Assembly: GCF_028561335.1 (NCBI RefSeq)
Contig: NZ_JAQQTG010000016.1
Span: forward strand, 5,704-69,703
Direction of reading: 5' to 3'
Length of the DNA: 64,000 nt
Origin: Aequorivita todarodis
GTDB lineage: Bacteria > Bacteroidota > Bacteroidia > Flavobacteriales > Flavobacteriaceae
Shown: piece after piece, positions 15,070 through 23,642 of the stretch
How the letters are laid out: each line of letters starts with the position of its first letter
Position numbering within the stretch: the stretch's first letter is position 1
The notes under the pieces: generated by a model
Databases searched by the model: none
Seen by the model: only the letters and a program-made list of their open reading frames with translations
What the model was told of the DNA's origin: nothing
Position numbers and translations under genes: made by a program

Positions 15070-17538
15070 TTATTTCCTCCTGAAAATTTTCTTAACCCTA
15101 TCCAAAAGCGTAGGCGGCTTTATTTTTTCGTGATACCCATTGCCATAGCTACCATAACTGCCGTACCCATAGCCGTACCCATAGCCATAGCCATACCCAT
15201 AGCCCCTGCCGCTCTTCTCAACATAACCGTTTAAAACAATGCTGATATGTTTCACTTCGCCCGTTTTATACTTTTCATTGACGAAGGTGAACATATTTTT
15301 ATGGGTATAATTGAAACGGGCCATATATAGCGTGGCGTCCACGTGTTTCATCAGTTCCAAAGAATCCGATACCAGTCCTAAAGGCGGTGAATCAAGGATA
15401 ATATAATCATAGCGCTCCTTGAGTGCATCTATAAGTTCATCCAACTTTTCGCTAATCAATAATTCCGATGGGTTTGGCGGAATGGGTCCGGAAGGAATCA
15501 CATCTAGGTTCGCGATTTCGGTTTTTTGGATTACGGTGTCAATATCTGTCTCATCGATAAGATAGTTGACCACTCCCATGTCATTATTGATATTGAAATC
15601 GCCAAATATTTTAGGTTTTCTAAGGTCGAGACCTACCAAGACGGTCTTCTTCTCGCTCAAAGCAAAAACCGAAGCGAGGTTGATGGAACAAAACGTTTTT
15701 CCCTCCCCACTTACCGAACTGGTTACCAATACCGTTTTGGCGCCCTTAATGCCCTGCTTTTTATAGATGAACTGCAAACTTGAGCGAAGCGCCCTAAAAG
15801 CCTCGGCCATGGCAGACTTTGGTTTGGTAAGAACAACCAGGTTGCTTTCGATAGGGCTTTTTCCGATGATCCCCAACAATGGAATGGAGGTAATGCGGTT
15901 CAAGTCCTTCACATTGCTGATTTTGGTATCGAAAAACACCCGCAGGAAGACAAAGATCAATGGAAAGAAAAAGCCAAGCAAGCCGGCCATCATATAATTC
16001 AACTGCGTATTTGGGCCAATCTGTCCGCCGCCGGTATCTTTTGCGGAGTCAATGACCATCACATCGCTTACGTTGGCGGCTTTCACCAAACCAGCTTCGC
16101 TTCTTTTTGCCAGAAACAGATTGTAGGTACCTTGGCTCAGGTTGTAGCGGCGCTCAATGTTCAAAAGGTCCTGTTGTTCTTTTGGAAGTTTCCGTATTTC
16201 CCCCTCATAACGGCCAATATCGCGATTGATGGAGGCAAGTTCCTGGTTTTTCAAGCTTTTTGAGGAACGTATATTTTCCAACAAAACCGTTTTAACTGCG
16301 TTGATCTGTCGGTCAATATCGTTGAAAATGGGAGCGTCCTCCTTATAGGAATATTGAAATTTATTCCGTTCCTCGGCAAGGGCAACAATCTTTCCTACCC
16401 CGCTCACCACGCTAGCCTCTGAAATACCCGCCACCGATGGTGCGGGAACATCCCTGTAATCGGAACGGTTAATCAGGTAATCCTGAAGGGTGTTGAAGTA
16501 ATTTAATTCGCGATTTACAGATTCCTTCCGCAGGTCGAGTTCGTTCAGTTTCGCGTTGATTTCAGAACCCTCACTTGCCAGATCGAAGATTGCATTCTTG
16601 TTTTTGAATTGGTTAAGCTCGTCCTGCACGTTAGAAAGCTCCTCCGATTTCTGCGCAAGACTACTATCAATAAACTTAATGGTCTTGGTAGCGAAAAGAT
16701 TTTTTCGCTCCAGCATATCTTCGCTCAATACTTCCACGGAAGTATTCAGGTAATCTACCAATTGCGCCTTGTTGTTTCCGGTAAGCCTCATTTTTAATAC
16801 CGAGGAACCCTTGCTTTCGGGATCAACGCGAATGCCCAAATACCGCTTTACTATGCCGTCATAGTTCCTAAAAACAATATAATAAGGCGTTCCCGGTCTT
16901 GACACTACATCTGGATTTGGCATAAAGGTGCCATTAAAAAAGGGCAACTTTATGTGCTCGCCTATTTTAAAATCCTGTGAAAACTCGCCGGCATCCACAA
17001 ATTTCGAGCTGGTTTCCTTGGTGCTATAATTTTGCAGGCGAATGTTTCTGGCCTCTTCAAAGGAAACGCTTAAATTGAAGTTGACCGAATCCTTAAAAAC
17101 AACTTTTATGGGCTGGTTCAGCATTTGCGGTTTGGTGGTGTCCACTTCCACAAAAAATGGGGTCTGTTTGTAAGCGTTTTCCTGTTGGTATTTTCCTTCC
17201 TTCAGATAGTCCATATAATATTGCAGGCGTTCCACAACCTTTTCGTTGTGCGAACGGGACTGCAAGGTAATGACGGCTGTATTCACCTTGTCCGTTGTTC
17301 CTCCCCAATTAAAGGTAAGACTGGTATTGGTGGTAAAAAAGGGGTTTTGGTCGTCCTTGATGGAAACCATATTCTCCATTTGGTAAATGGGCAATTTGCG
17401 GACGTTGATGTAATAGGCAATGGAAAAAGCAATGGCCAAGGAAACCAGAAACAATGGCCAATGGTGCAAAAGCTTAAAGAGAAAACCCTTAAAGTCGAAT
17501 GTGGTATGGGTTTCGTTAATTTCGAATTCCTCGCTCAT
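15070..17538 (-). CDS. wzc: Polysaccharide co-polymerase and BY-type tyrosine autokinase (Wzc-like)
   Basis: 822 residues from the ATG at 17538 (MSEEFEIN); an upstream in-frame TTG-side extension would overlap wza by 47 bp and is rejected. An N-terminal transmembrane segment (HWPLFLVSLAIAFSIAYYI) is followed by a Wzz-type periplasmic part with long coiled coils (~residues 280-480), a second membrane segment (YMMAGLLGFFFPLIFVFL) and the cytosolic kinase. In the kinase, SSVSGEGKT lies near 607-615 (Walker A), LVGLDLRKPK near 634-643 (Walker A') and YIILDSPP near 712-719 (Walker B). The tail at 779-802 is a (Gly-Tyr)n run with ten tyrosines, the autophosphorylation cluster. It controls chain length and export with Wza, four bases downstream of wza. 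Confidence 0.93.
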   Translation of the reverse strand: MSEEFEINETHTTFDFKGFLFKLLHHWPLFLVSLAIAFSIAYYINVRKLPIYQMENMVSIKDDQNPFFTTNTSLTFNWGGTTDKVNTAVITLQSRSHNEKVVERLQYYMDYLKEGKYQQENAYKQTPFFVEVDTTKPQMLNQPIKVVFKDSVNFNLSVSFEEARNIRLQNYSTKETSSKFVDAGEFSQDFKIGEHIKLPFFNGTFMPNPDVVSRPGTPYYIVFRNYDGIVKRYLGIRVDPESKGSSVLKMRLTGNNKAQLVDYLNTSVEVLSEDMLERKNLFATKTIKFIDSSLAQKSEELSNVQDELNQFKNKNAIFDLASEGSEINAKLNELDLRKESVNRELNYFNTLQDYLINRSDYRDVPAPSVAGISEASVVSGVGKIVALAEERNKFQYSYKEDAPIFNDIDRQINAVKTVLLENIRSSKSLKNQELASINRDIGRYEGEIRKLPKEQQDLLNIERRYNLSQGTYNLFLAKRSEAGLVKAANVSDVMVIDSAKDTGGGQIGPNTQLNYMMAGLLGFFFPLIFVFLRVFFDTKISNVKDLNRITSIPLLGIIGKSPIESNLVVLTKPKSAMAEAFRALRSSLQFIYKKQGIKGAKTVLVTSSVSGEGKTFCSINLASVFALSEKKTVLVGLDLRKPKIFGDFNINNDMGVVNYLIDETDIDTVIQKTEIANLDVIPSGPIPPNPSELLISEKLDELIDALKERYDYIILDSPPLGLVSDSLELMKHVDATLYMARFNYTHKNMFTFVNEKYKTGEVKHISIVLNGYVEKSGRGYGYGYGYGYGYGYGSYGSYGNGYHEKIKPPTLLDRVKKIFRRK

Positions 17539-17542
17539 GTTT

Positions 17543-18334
17543 TTATAATCTTGTAAACAATAAAATGGTTGTAACCAAGGCTGTGGCAACCGTAACGATG
17601 GTCGTGAAAGACTGAAGCCCAGTGGTTCCCGTACCCAGGGATTTTTGCGGCAATGGGTTTATCAAAATCAGGTCGTTCGGTTTAATGTAATAATAAGGCG
17701 AATTCATTGCTTCCAGCTTGGTAAGATCTATATGGTGCACTTTTTGTCCGGCAGGGTATTGGCGGATAATGACCACATCGCTCCTATCGCCCGTAAGCTG
17801 GATATCGCCGCTGTTGGCAATGGCTTCCATAATGCTCACTTGGTCGCGATAAATTATTCTGGAACCCGGACTGCCTATTTCGCCATTAATGGTATAGCGG
17901 ATTCCCGCCAATTTCACGGTAACAAAAACATTGGCCTCGGCCTTAAAATAATCTTCCAGTAAGCGCGCTTCCAGTTTTTCCCGAACCTCATCTACCGTAT
18001 AGCCCAAAACGTTTATTTCTCCCAAACTTGGAATACGAATGTTGCCGTGATCATCAACTACAAAACCGTCATAGTACAACTTTTCCTCTCCCGTAGCATT
18101 GGGGTTGGCATCGCTTATAGGGTTAAAGATCCCCACGGTTTCTTGGTCCAGTGCCTTTACGCGAATGCTCAAAAGGTCATTAATCTGAAGTCGGTACGGT
18201 TCCTGCCTTTTCCGCAAAAGCGCCAAAGTATCGGCACTGCTGGTGTTTTCCTGTAAATAGGTGAGTTGTTTGGTGGTTACACAGGAAGTGGTGCAAACTA
18301 CAACAATTAAAAACAACAAATACGTAAGCTTCAT
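17543..18334 (-). CDS. wza: Outer-membrane polysaccharide export lipoprotein (Wza/OPX)
   Basis: 263 residues from the ATG at 18334; the 18-residue longer reading from 18388 lacks a signal at its start and overlaps the promoter. KLTYLLFLIVVVCTTSC is a lipoprotein signal peptide with lipobox TTSC. The Poly_export domain begins at YRLQINDLLSIRVKALD, followed by SLBB-type segments (GEINVLGYTVDEVREKLEA and YTINGEIGSPGSRIIYRDQ) and a C-terminal hydrophobic span (FTTIVTVATALVTTILLF). It forms the envelope channel for the polysaccharide and acts with Wzc. It is the first gene of the minus-strand locus, with a promoter candidate directly upstream. Confidence 0.92.
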   Translation of the reverse strand: MKLTYLLFLIVVVCTTSCVTTKQLTYLQENTSSADTLALLRKRQEPYRLQINDLLSIRVKALDQETVGIFNPISDANPNATGEEKLYYDGFVVDDHGNIRIPSLGEINVLGYTVDEVREKLEARLLEDYFKAEANVFVTVKLAGIRYTINGEIGSPGSRIIYRDQVSIMEAIANSGDIQLTGDRSDVVIIRQYPAGQKVHHIDLTKLEAMNSPYYYIKPNDLILINPLPQKSLGTGTTGLQSFTTIVTVATALVTTILLFTRL

Positions 18335-18356
18335 AAAGGGCAGGATTGTTAATGGA

Positions 18357-18388
18357 CAAATATAAAGTAACGCATTTAAAATATTCAA
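18357..18388 (-). promoter_or_regulatory. Candidate promoter of the wza-wzc operon
   Basis: Read on the minus strand: TTG (18388-18386), 21 bp, then TATATTTG (18364-18357), matching the Bacteroidota TTG / TANNTTTG pattern, 22 bp before the wza ATG. It also supports the shorter wza start. Confidence 0.6.
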
Positions 18389-18520
18389 AATTCACGGTTC
18401 AAAATTCAAGATTCAATATATCGACTGTATTCGGGGAGGTAAATCTCAAATTCCATCCGGATAGCTCACGGGACCCGAATTAACGAATATGTCACCCTGA
18501 GCGCAATCGAAGGGCACTAT
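18389..18520. repeat. Short intergenic repeats between wza and the ABC-F gene
   Basis: TTCAAAATTCA-type repeats (18383-18416), a CGGATAGCTCACGGGACCCGAATTAACGAAT piece in two parts (18458-18488) shared with 10918-10975, and GTCACCCTGAGCGCAATCGA at 18490-18509, a motif common between flavobacterial genes. No gene is seen. Confidence 0.65.
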
Positions 18521-18548
18521 TTCATTACATTTGCCGAAAATATAAACC

Positions 18549-20432
18549 GTGAACTACCTTTCAGTAGAAAATATCTCCAAGTCCTTCGGGATGCGGGTTT
18601 TGTTTGAAAATATTTCCTTCGGAATAAACGAGGGGCAAAAAATAGGCTTTGTGGCCAAAAACGGCACCGGAAAAACTTCGCTTTTGAATATCATTGCCGG
18701 AAACGACAATGCCGATACCGGAAACGTCGTTTTCCGAAAAGGCCTAAAAATTGCCTATCTGCCGCAGGAACCGGATTTGGATCCGAAACTTACCGTGGAA
18801 CAGACCATCTTTTCCTCAGATAATCCCATCCTGAAAATTATTGAAAATTACGAGCACGCCATTGAAAACCCAGACGATTCCGAAGCCTACCAAAAAGCGT
18901 TTGATGCGATGGATGCCCACCACGCCTGGGATTTTGAGACACGCTACAAACAGATCCTCTTTAAACTGAAAATGGAAGACCTCCACGCAAAGGTTTCAAC
19001 CCTAAGCGGCGGACAGAAAAAACGTTTGGCATTGGCCAATGCTTTGCTCACAACCCCAGATTTGTTGATAATGGATGAGCCCACCAACCACTTGGATCTG
19101 GAAATGATCGAGTGGCTGGAAAATCTGTTTGCAAAGGAAAATTTCACCCTGTTTATGGTTACGCACGACCGTTATTTTTTGGAACGGGTCTGTAACGAAA
19201 TTGTGGAATTGGACGAAGGCACGCTTTACAGCTACAAGGGAAACTACAGCTATTATCTCGAAAAACGCGACGCGCGGATAGAAAACGAGGCCACCGAAAC
19301 GGGAAAGGCGAAGCAGCTTTTCAAAAAGGAACTGGAGTGGATGCGCCGCCAACCGAAAGCGCGGACCACCAAAAGCAAAAGCCGGATTGACGATTTCCAC
19401 GAAATAAAGGATCGTGCCAGCAAACGCCGCAACGACCACCAAGTGCAACTGGAACTGAACATGGAGCGCATGGGCACCAAGGTTGTGGAACTTCACAAAA
19501 TATCAAAATCGTTTGGCGATAAGGTATTGTTGGACAAGTTTGAATATAACTTTAACCGCGGCGAACGTGTAGGGATTATCGGAAAAAACGGTACGGGAAA
19601 ATCGACGTTTTTGAATATTCTTACCGGAGCGATGAAGCCTGATTCCGGAAAGGTAGTCGTGGGCGAAACCGTGCAGTTTGGCTACTACACCCAGGCTGGA
19701 ATAAATATAAAGGAAGGTCAAAAAGTTATTGATGTGATCCGCGAATACGGTGATTATATTCCGTTGAAAAAAGGCCGGCAGATTTCGGCATCGCAGCTTT
19801 TGGAACGCTTTCTTTTCGACCCCAAGAAGCAATACGATTTTGTGGAAAAACTGAGCGGGGGCGAACGCAAACGGTTGTATTTGTGCACGGTGCTTATCAA
19901 AAATCCAAACTTTTTGATACTCGATGAGCCTACGAACGATCTCGACATTGTAACCTTAAATGTTTTGGAAAGCTTCCTTTTGGACTTTCCCGGTTGCCTT
20001 TTGGTAGTGAGCCACGACAGGTATTTTATGGACAAGATTGTGGACCATCTTTTTGTTTTCAGGGGCGATGGCGAAGTGGAGGATTTCCCGGGAAATTATA
20101 CAGACTTCAGGGTTTATGAAGACAGTAACATACAGGAAAAACGAGAAGCCAGCGAAGCAGCTCCAAAGGTGAAAAAGGATTGGAAGCAGGATTGGAAGCA
20201 GGATACGAGCCCTGCAAAACTGAGCTATAACGAGCAGAAGGAATACCAAAAACTGGAGAAGGAAATCGCAAACCTTGAAATGGAGCGCGAAACGCTTCAA
20301 AATAAATTCGCCACCGAAAATTGGGACGGCGAAGAAATAGACAAGCAGTCCATAAAACTTCAGGAAATTATAGACACCATTGAAGCGAAGGAAGAACGCT
20401 GGTTTGAGCTTTCGGCGAAAATGGAGGGATAA
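18549..20432 (+). CDS. ABC-F family ATPase, Uup-like
   Basis: 627 residues from a GTG at 18549. There are two ABC domains without membrane segments: the first has AKNGTGKTS (36-44), LSGGQKKRLALANAL and LLIMDEPTNHLDL; the second has GKNGTGKST, LSGGERKRLYL and FLILDEPTNDLDI. An inter-domain linker (about 240-320, rich in Arg/Lys) contains RRQPKARTTKSKSRI, characteristic of ABC-F ribosome-associated proteins. The C-terminal ~70 residues form a coiled coil (KLEKEIANLEMERETLQNKF) like that of Uup. The likely role is ribosome-associated, relieving stalled or immature complexes. It stands alone on the plus strand, divergent from wza. Confidence 0.9.
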   Translation: MNYLSVENISKSFGMRVLFENISFGINEGQKIGFVAKNGTGKTSLLNIIAGNDNADTGNVVFRKGLKIAYLPQEPDLDPKLTVEQTIFSSDNPILKIIENYEHAIENPDDSEAYQKAFDAMDAHHAWDFETRYKQILFKLKMEDLHAKVSTLSGGQKKRLALANALLTTPDLLIMDEPTNHLDLEMIEWLENLFAKENFTLFMVTHDRYFLERVCNEIVELDEGTLYSYKGNYSYYLEKRDARIENEATETGKAKQLFKKELEWMRRQPKARTTKSKSRIDDFHEIKDRASKRRNDHQVQLELNMERMGTKVVELHKISKSFGDKVLLDKFEYNFNRGERVGIIGKNGTGKSTFLNILTGAMKPDSGKVVVGETVQFGYYTQAGINIKEGQKVIDVIREYGDYIPLKKGRQISASQLLERFLFDPKKQYDFVEKLSGGERKRLYLCTVLIKNPNFLILDEPTNDLDIVTLNVLESFLLDFPGCLLVVSHDRYFMDKIVDHLFVFRGDGEVEDFPGNYTDFRVYEDSNIQEKREASEAAPKVKKDWKQDWKQDTSPAKLSYNEQKEYQKLEKEIANLEMERETLQNKFATENWDGEEIDKQSIKLQEIIDTIEAKEERWFELSAKMEG

Positions 20433-20453
20433 TTTATTGTTATTATTTATTGA

Positions 20454-20604
20454 AAGCGCTGCGTTCTCTGCGCCTCTGCGGTGCTATTTTACCGCAAAAG
20501 CGCAAAGAGAAGAAAAGAATTATATTTGAATTATGCTTCTACACATAACACTTAACGCTTAACACATAACGCTTAACACTTAACGCTTAACGCCTAACCA
20601 TTAA
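20454..20604. repeat. GCG-rich inverted motif and CTTAACG heptamers
   Basis: TCTGCGCCTCTGCGG...CCGCAAAAGCGCAAAG (20470-20508) is a dispersed hairpin motif related to 12060-12095. It is followed by about nine 7-bp repeats of CTTAACG, CTTAACA and CATAACN (20539-20604) directly before the GTG start of the methyltransferase. Confidence 0.8.
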
Positions 20605-20612
20605 CTTCGCCC

Positions 20613-21395
20613 GTGATCCACCAATCAAAAAGCTACATAAAATTCATCCGCCTTTCCAAAAACCGGCACGGCGTTCACTCGCCTTTTGTATATGATTTGG
20701 TGACGAAGTGTTTCAACGACAAAAAAACATATCCCGAATACGAAATTCTGAAATCGCACCGAAAAGCCTTGCGAAGTGACACTTCAATGGTAGAAATGAA
20801 GGATTTTGGCCAAGGTTCCCGTGTTTTTAAAGGCAATGCCCGTAAAGTTTCGGCAGTAGTCAAAAATGCGGGAATGCGTAAAAAACGGCAAAAGTTGCTT
20901 TTCCGAATTGCGAAATATTTCAACAGTGAAAACATCTTGGAATTGGGAACTTCACTGGGTTTGGGAACGGTGGCGCTATCGCTTTCCAACGAATTTTCCG
21001 CGATACATACGGTGGAAGGCTGCCCAAATACCTTATTAAAAGCACAGGAATATTTTGAAAAATTCAATTTGCACAATATTCAAATTCACCAAGAAATCTT
21101 CAGCGATTTCCTTTCAGAATCCCGAAGCTTCGGGACGGAAACGTTCGATTTAATCTTTATTGACGGCGATCACAATGGCGAGCGCACCTTGGGCTATTTT
21201 CATTCCCTTTTAAAACATGTGCACAACGATTCCCTCATCATTTTTGACGATATTTATTGGAGTAAGGATATGACGGCGGCGTGGCAGCAAATAATCGCGA
21301 ACGAAAAAGTAACGGTAAGCATCGATACATTTCAATGGGGACTGGTTTTTTTCAGAAAAGAACAGCCTAAACAGCATTTTATGATAAGGGTTTGA
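20613..21395 (+). CDS. Class I SAM-dependent O-methyltransferase
   Basis: 260 residues, GTG start. ILELGTSLGLGTVALSL (~108-124) is motif I and FDLIFIDGDHNGERTLGYF (~183-201) with IIFDDIYWSKD is the metal/catechol-type motif region of the Methyltransf_24 / O-methyltransferase group. There is no signal peptide or membrane segment. It has no functional neighbour: repeats surround it on both sides, and the ABC-F and LolD-like genes are unrelated. The substrate is unknown; protein, catechol-like or small-molecule substrates are all possible. Confidence 0.82.
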   Translation: MIHQSKSYIKFIRLSKNRHGVHSPFVYDLVTKCFNDKKTYPEYEILKSHRKALRSDTSMVEMKDFGQGSRVFKGNARKVSAVVKNAGMRKKRQKLLFRIAKYFNSENILELGTSLGLGTVALSLSNEFSAIHTVEGCPNTLLKAQEYFEKFNLHNIQIHQEIFSDFLSESRSFGTETFDLIFIDGDHNGERTLGYFHSLLKHVHNDSLIIFDDIYWSKDMTAAWQQIIANEKVTVSIDTFQWGLVFFRKEQPKQHFMIRV

Positions 21396-21403
21396 GTAGG
21401 GGA

Positions 21404-21680
21404 GTTTATGAGTTTATGGGTTTATGGGTTTAAAGGAAACAAAACTTGGCGACTTGGCAGGTTTGCGTGCAAATTTTTCTCGCCAAGGCACTAAGCATAT
21501 TAGATTAAATTAAAGTTTTTGCGTTGCATTTGGGATTTGGTCCCGATAGGTATCGGGATTGGGATTTGGAATTTAAGTTTTTGGAATTTGAAACTTATCC
21601 ATTTGTAACAACCCACGTATCTTTACGTCTTACAAACAATAGTAATTTAAAAAAAGCCCCCTTTGGGGGAGTTAGGGGTC
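21404..21680. repeat. Repeat-rich spacer before the LolD/MacB-type gene
   Basis: GTTTATGG octamers (21404-21433), a CCCGATAGGTATCGGG hairpin (21542-21557) with GGATTTGG repeats, and an AGCCCCCTTTGGGGG palindrome (21655-21669) followed by AGTTAGGGGTC that touches the ATG of the next gene. No gene is seen in these 286 bp. Confidence 0.75.
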
Positions 21681-21681
21681 T

Positions 21682-22386
21682 ATGAGCTTAGTTATAAAAA
21701 TTAGAAACATCACCCGCGATTTCCCGCTTGGGAACGAAATAGTCAAAGTTTTAAAGGGAATAGACCTGGACATCGAGCGCGGCGAATACGTTGCCTTGAT
21801 GGGCCCGTCCGGTTCCGGAAAATCTACTTTAATGAACCTTTTGGGTTGTTTGGACACGCCTACTTCCGGCAGCTACGAACTAAACGGAAAGAACGTGAGC
21901 AATATGACCGATGATGAATTGGCCGAAATACGGAACAAGGAAATAGGCTTCGTTTTCCAAACCTTTAACCTGCTCCCCCGCACCACCGCCCTCGAAAATG
22001 TTGCGCTCCCAATGGTTTATGCGGGCGCCTCAAAAAGCGAACGCACCGAACGTGCCAAGCAGGTGTTGACCGATGTGGGCCTTGCAGACCGAATGGATCA
22101 CAAACCCAACCAACTCTCCGGCGGACAGCGCCAACGTGTTGCCGTGGGTCGGGCACTGGTAAATCGTCCCTCCATCATTTTGGCAGATGAACCAACGGGG
22201 AACTTAGATTCAAAAACTTCGGAAGAAATAATGAATCTTTTTAACGACATCCACAAAGCGGGAAATACCGTAATAGTAGTAACCCACGAGGAAGACATAG
22301 CCGAACGTGCCCACCGTATTATTAGGCTTCGGGATGGGATGGTGGAAAGTGACACGAAGAAAGAAGTAATGAGTCGTGATTTGTGA
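21682..22386 (+). CDS. ABC transporter ATP-binding protein, LolD/MacB type
   Basis: 234 residues. [10 protein letters not shown] at 40-49 is Walker [18 protein letters not shown] the Q-loop region, [15 protein letters not shown] the signature and [13 protein letters not shown] Walker B plus D-loop. This is the class that energises FtsX/MacB-type permeases, used in lipoprotein release or in removal of lipids and peptides from the inner membrane. No permease gene is nearby, so its partner must be encoded elsewhere. The start ATG directly follows a CCCCCTTTGGGGG palindrome. The C-terminal end runs into GATTTGT heptamers, so the last few residues are repeat-derived. Confidence 0.9.
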   Translation: MSLVIKIRNITRDFPLGNEIVKVLKGIDLDIERGEYVALMGPSGSGKSTLMNLLGCLDTPTSGSYELNGKNVSNMTDDELAEIRNKEIGFVFQTFNLLPRTTALENVALPMVYAGASKSERTERAKQVLTDVGLADRMDHKPNQLSGGQRQRVAVGRALVNRPSIILADEPTGNLDSKTSEEIMNLFNDIHKAGNTVIVVTHEEDIAERAHRIIRLRDGMVESDTKKEVMSRDL

Positions 22387-22455
22387 TTTGTGATTTGTGA
22401 TTTGTGATTTGTTAATTCGGGATTCTTTGCTCTTTGTTCTGTGTTCTGTGTTCTT
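22378..22455. repeat. GATTTGT and TTCTGTG heptamers
   Basis: About five copies of GATTTGT (22378-22412) start inside the last codons of the ABC gene. Shorter TTCTGTG repeats follow at 22436-22455. Confidence 0.8.
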
Positions 22456-22523
22456 TCTACTTCGTTTAAAATGTTTCTAATTTCCAATTTCGTATTTCCT
22501 TCTTTGTACTTTATCTTTGAACC

Positions 22524-22700
22524 ATGACTCTCGATTTTTCAAACCCCCTCGTTTTAATAATTGGCGGCATTTTACTGCTTGCCATTCTCTATTTTTGGAA
22601 CAAGCGCAACGCTTCAAACCAAAAAGCACGTCGCAATAGAAATTTCCGAAGCGGTTATTACGAACGGAAAAAGGAACGGGATGAAAAGAGTAAGCAGTAA
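22524..22700 (+). CDS. Small single-pass membrane protein (58 aa)
   Basis: The ATG at 22524 reads MTLDFSNPLVLIIGGILLLA..., 58 codons before TAA at 22698-22700. One N-terminal transmembrane helix (LVLIIGGILLLAILYFW) is followed by a strongly basic, Asn/Arg/Lys-rich tail (RRNRNFRSGYYERKKERDEK). It stands between the LolD-like gene and the adenosyltransferase on the same strand. The membrane-plus-basic-tail layout suggests an inner-membrane anchor with a cytosolic tail. No family is recognised. Codon use and frame integrity support a real gene, but it is short. Confidence 0.6.
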   Translation: MTLDFSNPLVLIIGGILLLAILYFWNKRNASNQKARRNRNFRSGYYERKKERDEKSKQ

Positions 22701-22725
22701 TCAGTTTCAGTTCGCAAGGATTAGC

Positions 22726-22757
22726 TTGTTTTATTCTTAAGCTTATTCGTAACTTTG
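22726..22757 (+). promoter_or_regulatory. Candidate promoter of the adenosyltransferase gene
   Basis: TTG at 22726-22728, 21 bp, TAACTTTG at 22750-22757, 39 bp before the ATG. The -7 box is a perfect TANNTTTG match; the spacing is slightly long. Confidence 0.6.
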
Positions 22758-22796
22758 AAAGACCATAAATTTCAAAACAATAAATCACAAACCTAA

Positions 22797-23369
22797 ATGA
22801 AAATATATACCAAAACCGGCGATGCAGGCACTACTGCCCTTTTCGGCGGCACGCGGGTTCCCAAGCACAACATTCGCATAGAAAGTTACGGTACCGTGGA
22901 TGAACTCAATTCAAACATTGGAATGATACGCAGCCAAGAGATTGATGCGCACAGCAAGGAAATATTGATACAAATTCAAAATAGGTTGTTCACCGTAGGT
23001 TCAATTTTAGCCACGGATCCCAAAAAAGCGGTACTCAAAAGCGGGAAGGAACGATTGAACATTCCAAAGATTGACGAAGAGGATATCACTCTATTGGAAA
23101 CTGAAATGGACAAAATGAACGAAGCCCTGCCAGCCCTGACCCATTTTGTGCTGCCCGGCGGAAATACCGCCGTGTCATATTGTCACATTGCCCGCACCGT
23201 CTGTCGCAGGGCAGAACGTCGCGCCACGCTTCTAAATGAAAAAGAACCTATTGACGAAAGGGTAATAAAATATTTAAACCGACTATCTGACTACCTCTTT
23301 GTGCTGGCACGAAAGTTGTCTAAGGACACAAACGCGGAAGAGACGCAGTGGATTCCGAAGAAGTTGTGA
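22797..23369 (+). CDS. Cob(I)alamin adenosyltransferase, PduO/MmaB type
   Basis: 190 residues. The N-terminal TKTGDAGTTALFGG is the ATP-binding motif of PduO-type ATRs, followed by ESYGTVDELNSNIG. Residues ~128-150 (LPGGNTAVSYCHIARTVCRR) contain the conserved Arg motif that binds ATP and the trimer interface. It transfers the 5'-deoxyadenosyl group of ATP to cob(I)alamin to make AdoCbl and hands it to B12-dependent mutases. The MeaB-type GTPase gene at 49705 points to methylmalonyl-CoA mutase as the client. It has its own promoter candidate, and an octamer array follows the stop. Confidence 0.93.
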   Translation: MKIYTKTGDAGTTALFGGTRVPKHNIRIESYGTVDELNSNIGMIRSQEIDAHSKEILIQIQNRLFTVGSILATDPKKAVLKSGKERLNIPKIDEEDITLLETEMDKMNEALPALTHFVLPGGNTAVSYCHIARTVCRRAERRATLLNEKEPIDERVIKYLNRLSDYLFVLARKLSKDTNAEETQWIPKKL

Positions 23370-23378
23370 ATTGTTTGA

Positions 23379-23458
23379 GTTATTGGGTTATTGGGTTATT
23401 GGGTTATTGGGTTATTGAGTTATTGAGTTATTGAGTTATTGAGTTATTGAGTTATTGA
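23379..23458 (+). repeat. 10 copies of octamer GTTATTGG/GTTATTGA
   Basis: Exactly 80 bp of 8-bp units: the first four are GTTATTGG and the rest GTTATTGA. The same octamer occurs at 10617-10678. It starts nine bases after the adenosyltransferase stop. Confidence 0.95.
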
Positions 23459-23588
23459 AATAAACGAAAAGTAACCGATCGCCTCCGTTTCAACTAAATA
23501 ACTTGTTAATAAATAACTTTATAACTTACTCGTAATCAACACAAAACAAACGTTCTTTAAAATAGTGCAGAAATAATTTGGATTTTTC

Positions 23589-23618
23589 TTGACTTTTTAA
23601 TCTAAAAAATTACTTTTG
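23589..23618 (+). promoter_or_regulatory. Promoter of the DUF2795 gene
   Basis: TTG (23589-23591), 19 bp, TACTTTTG (23611-23618), a perfect match to the Bacteroidota housekeeping pattern, 24 bp before the ATG at 23643. Confidence 0.75.
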
Positions 23619-23642
23619 CAGAAAATTAAAACCTAAAGTGCT

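Noticed and set aside
17539-17589. N-terminal extension of wzc (17 extra codons)
   Set aside because: It would overlap wza by 47 bp; the ATG at 17538 lies four bases after wza and gives a normal Wzc N-terminus.
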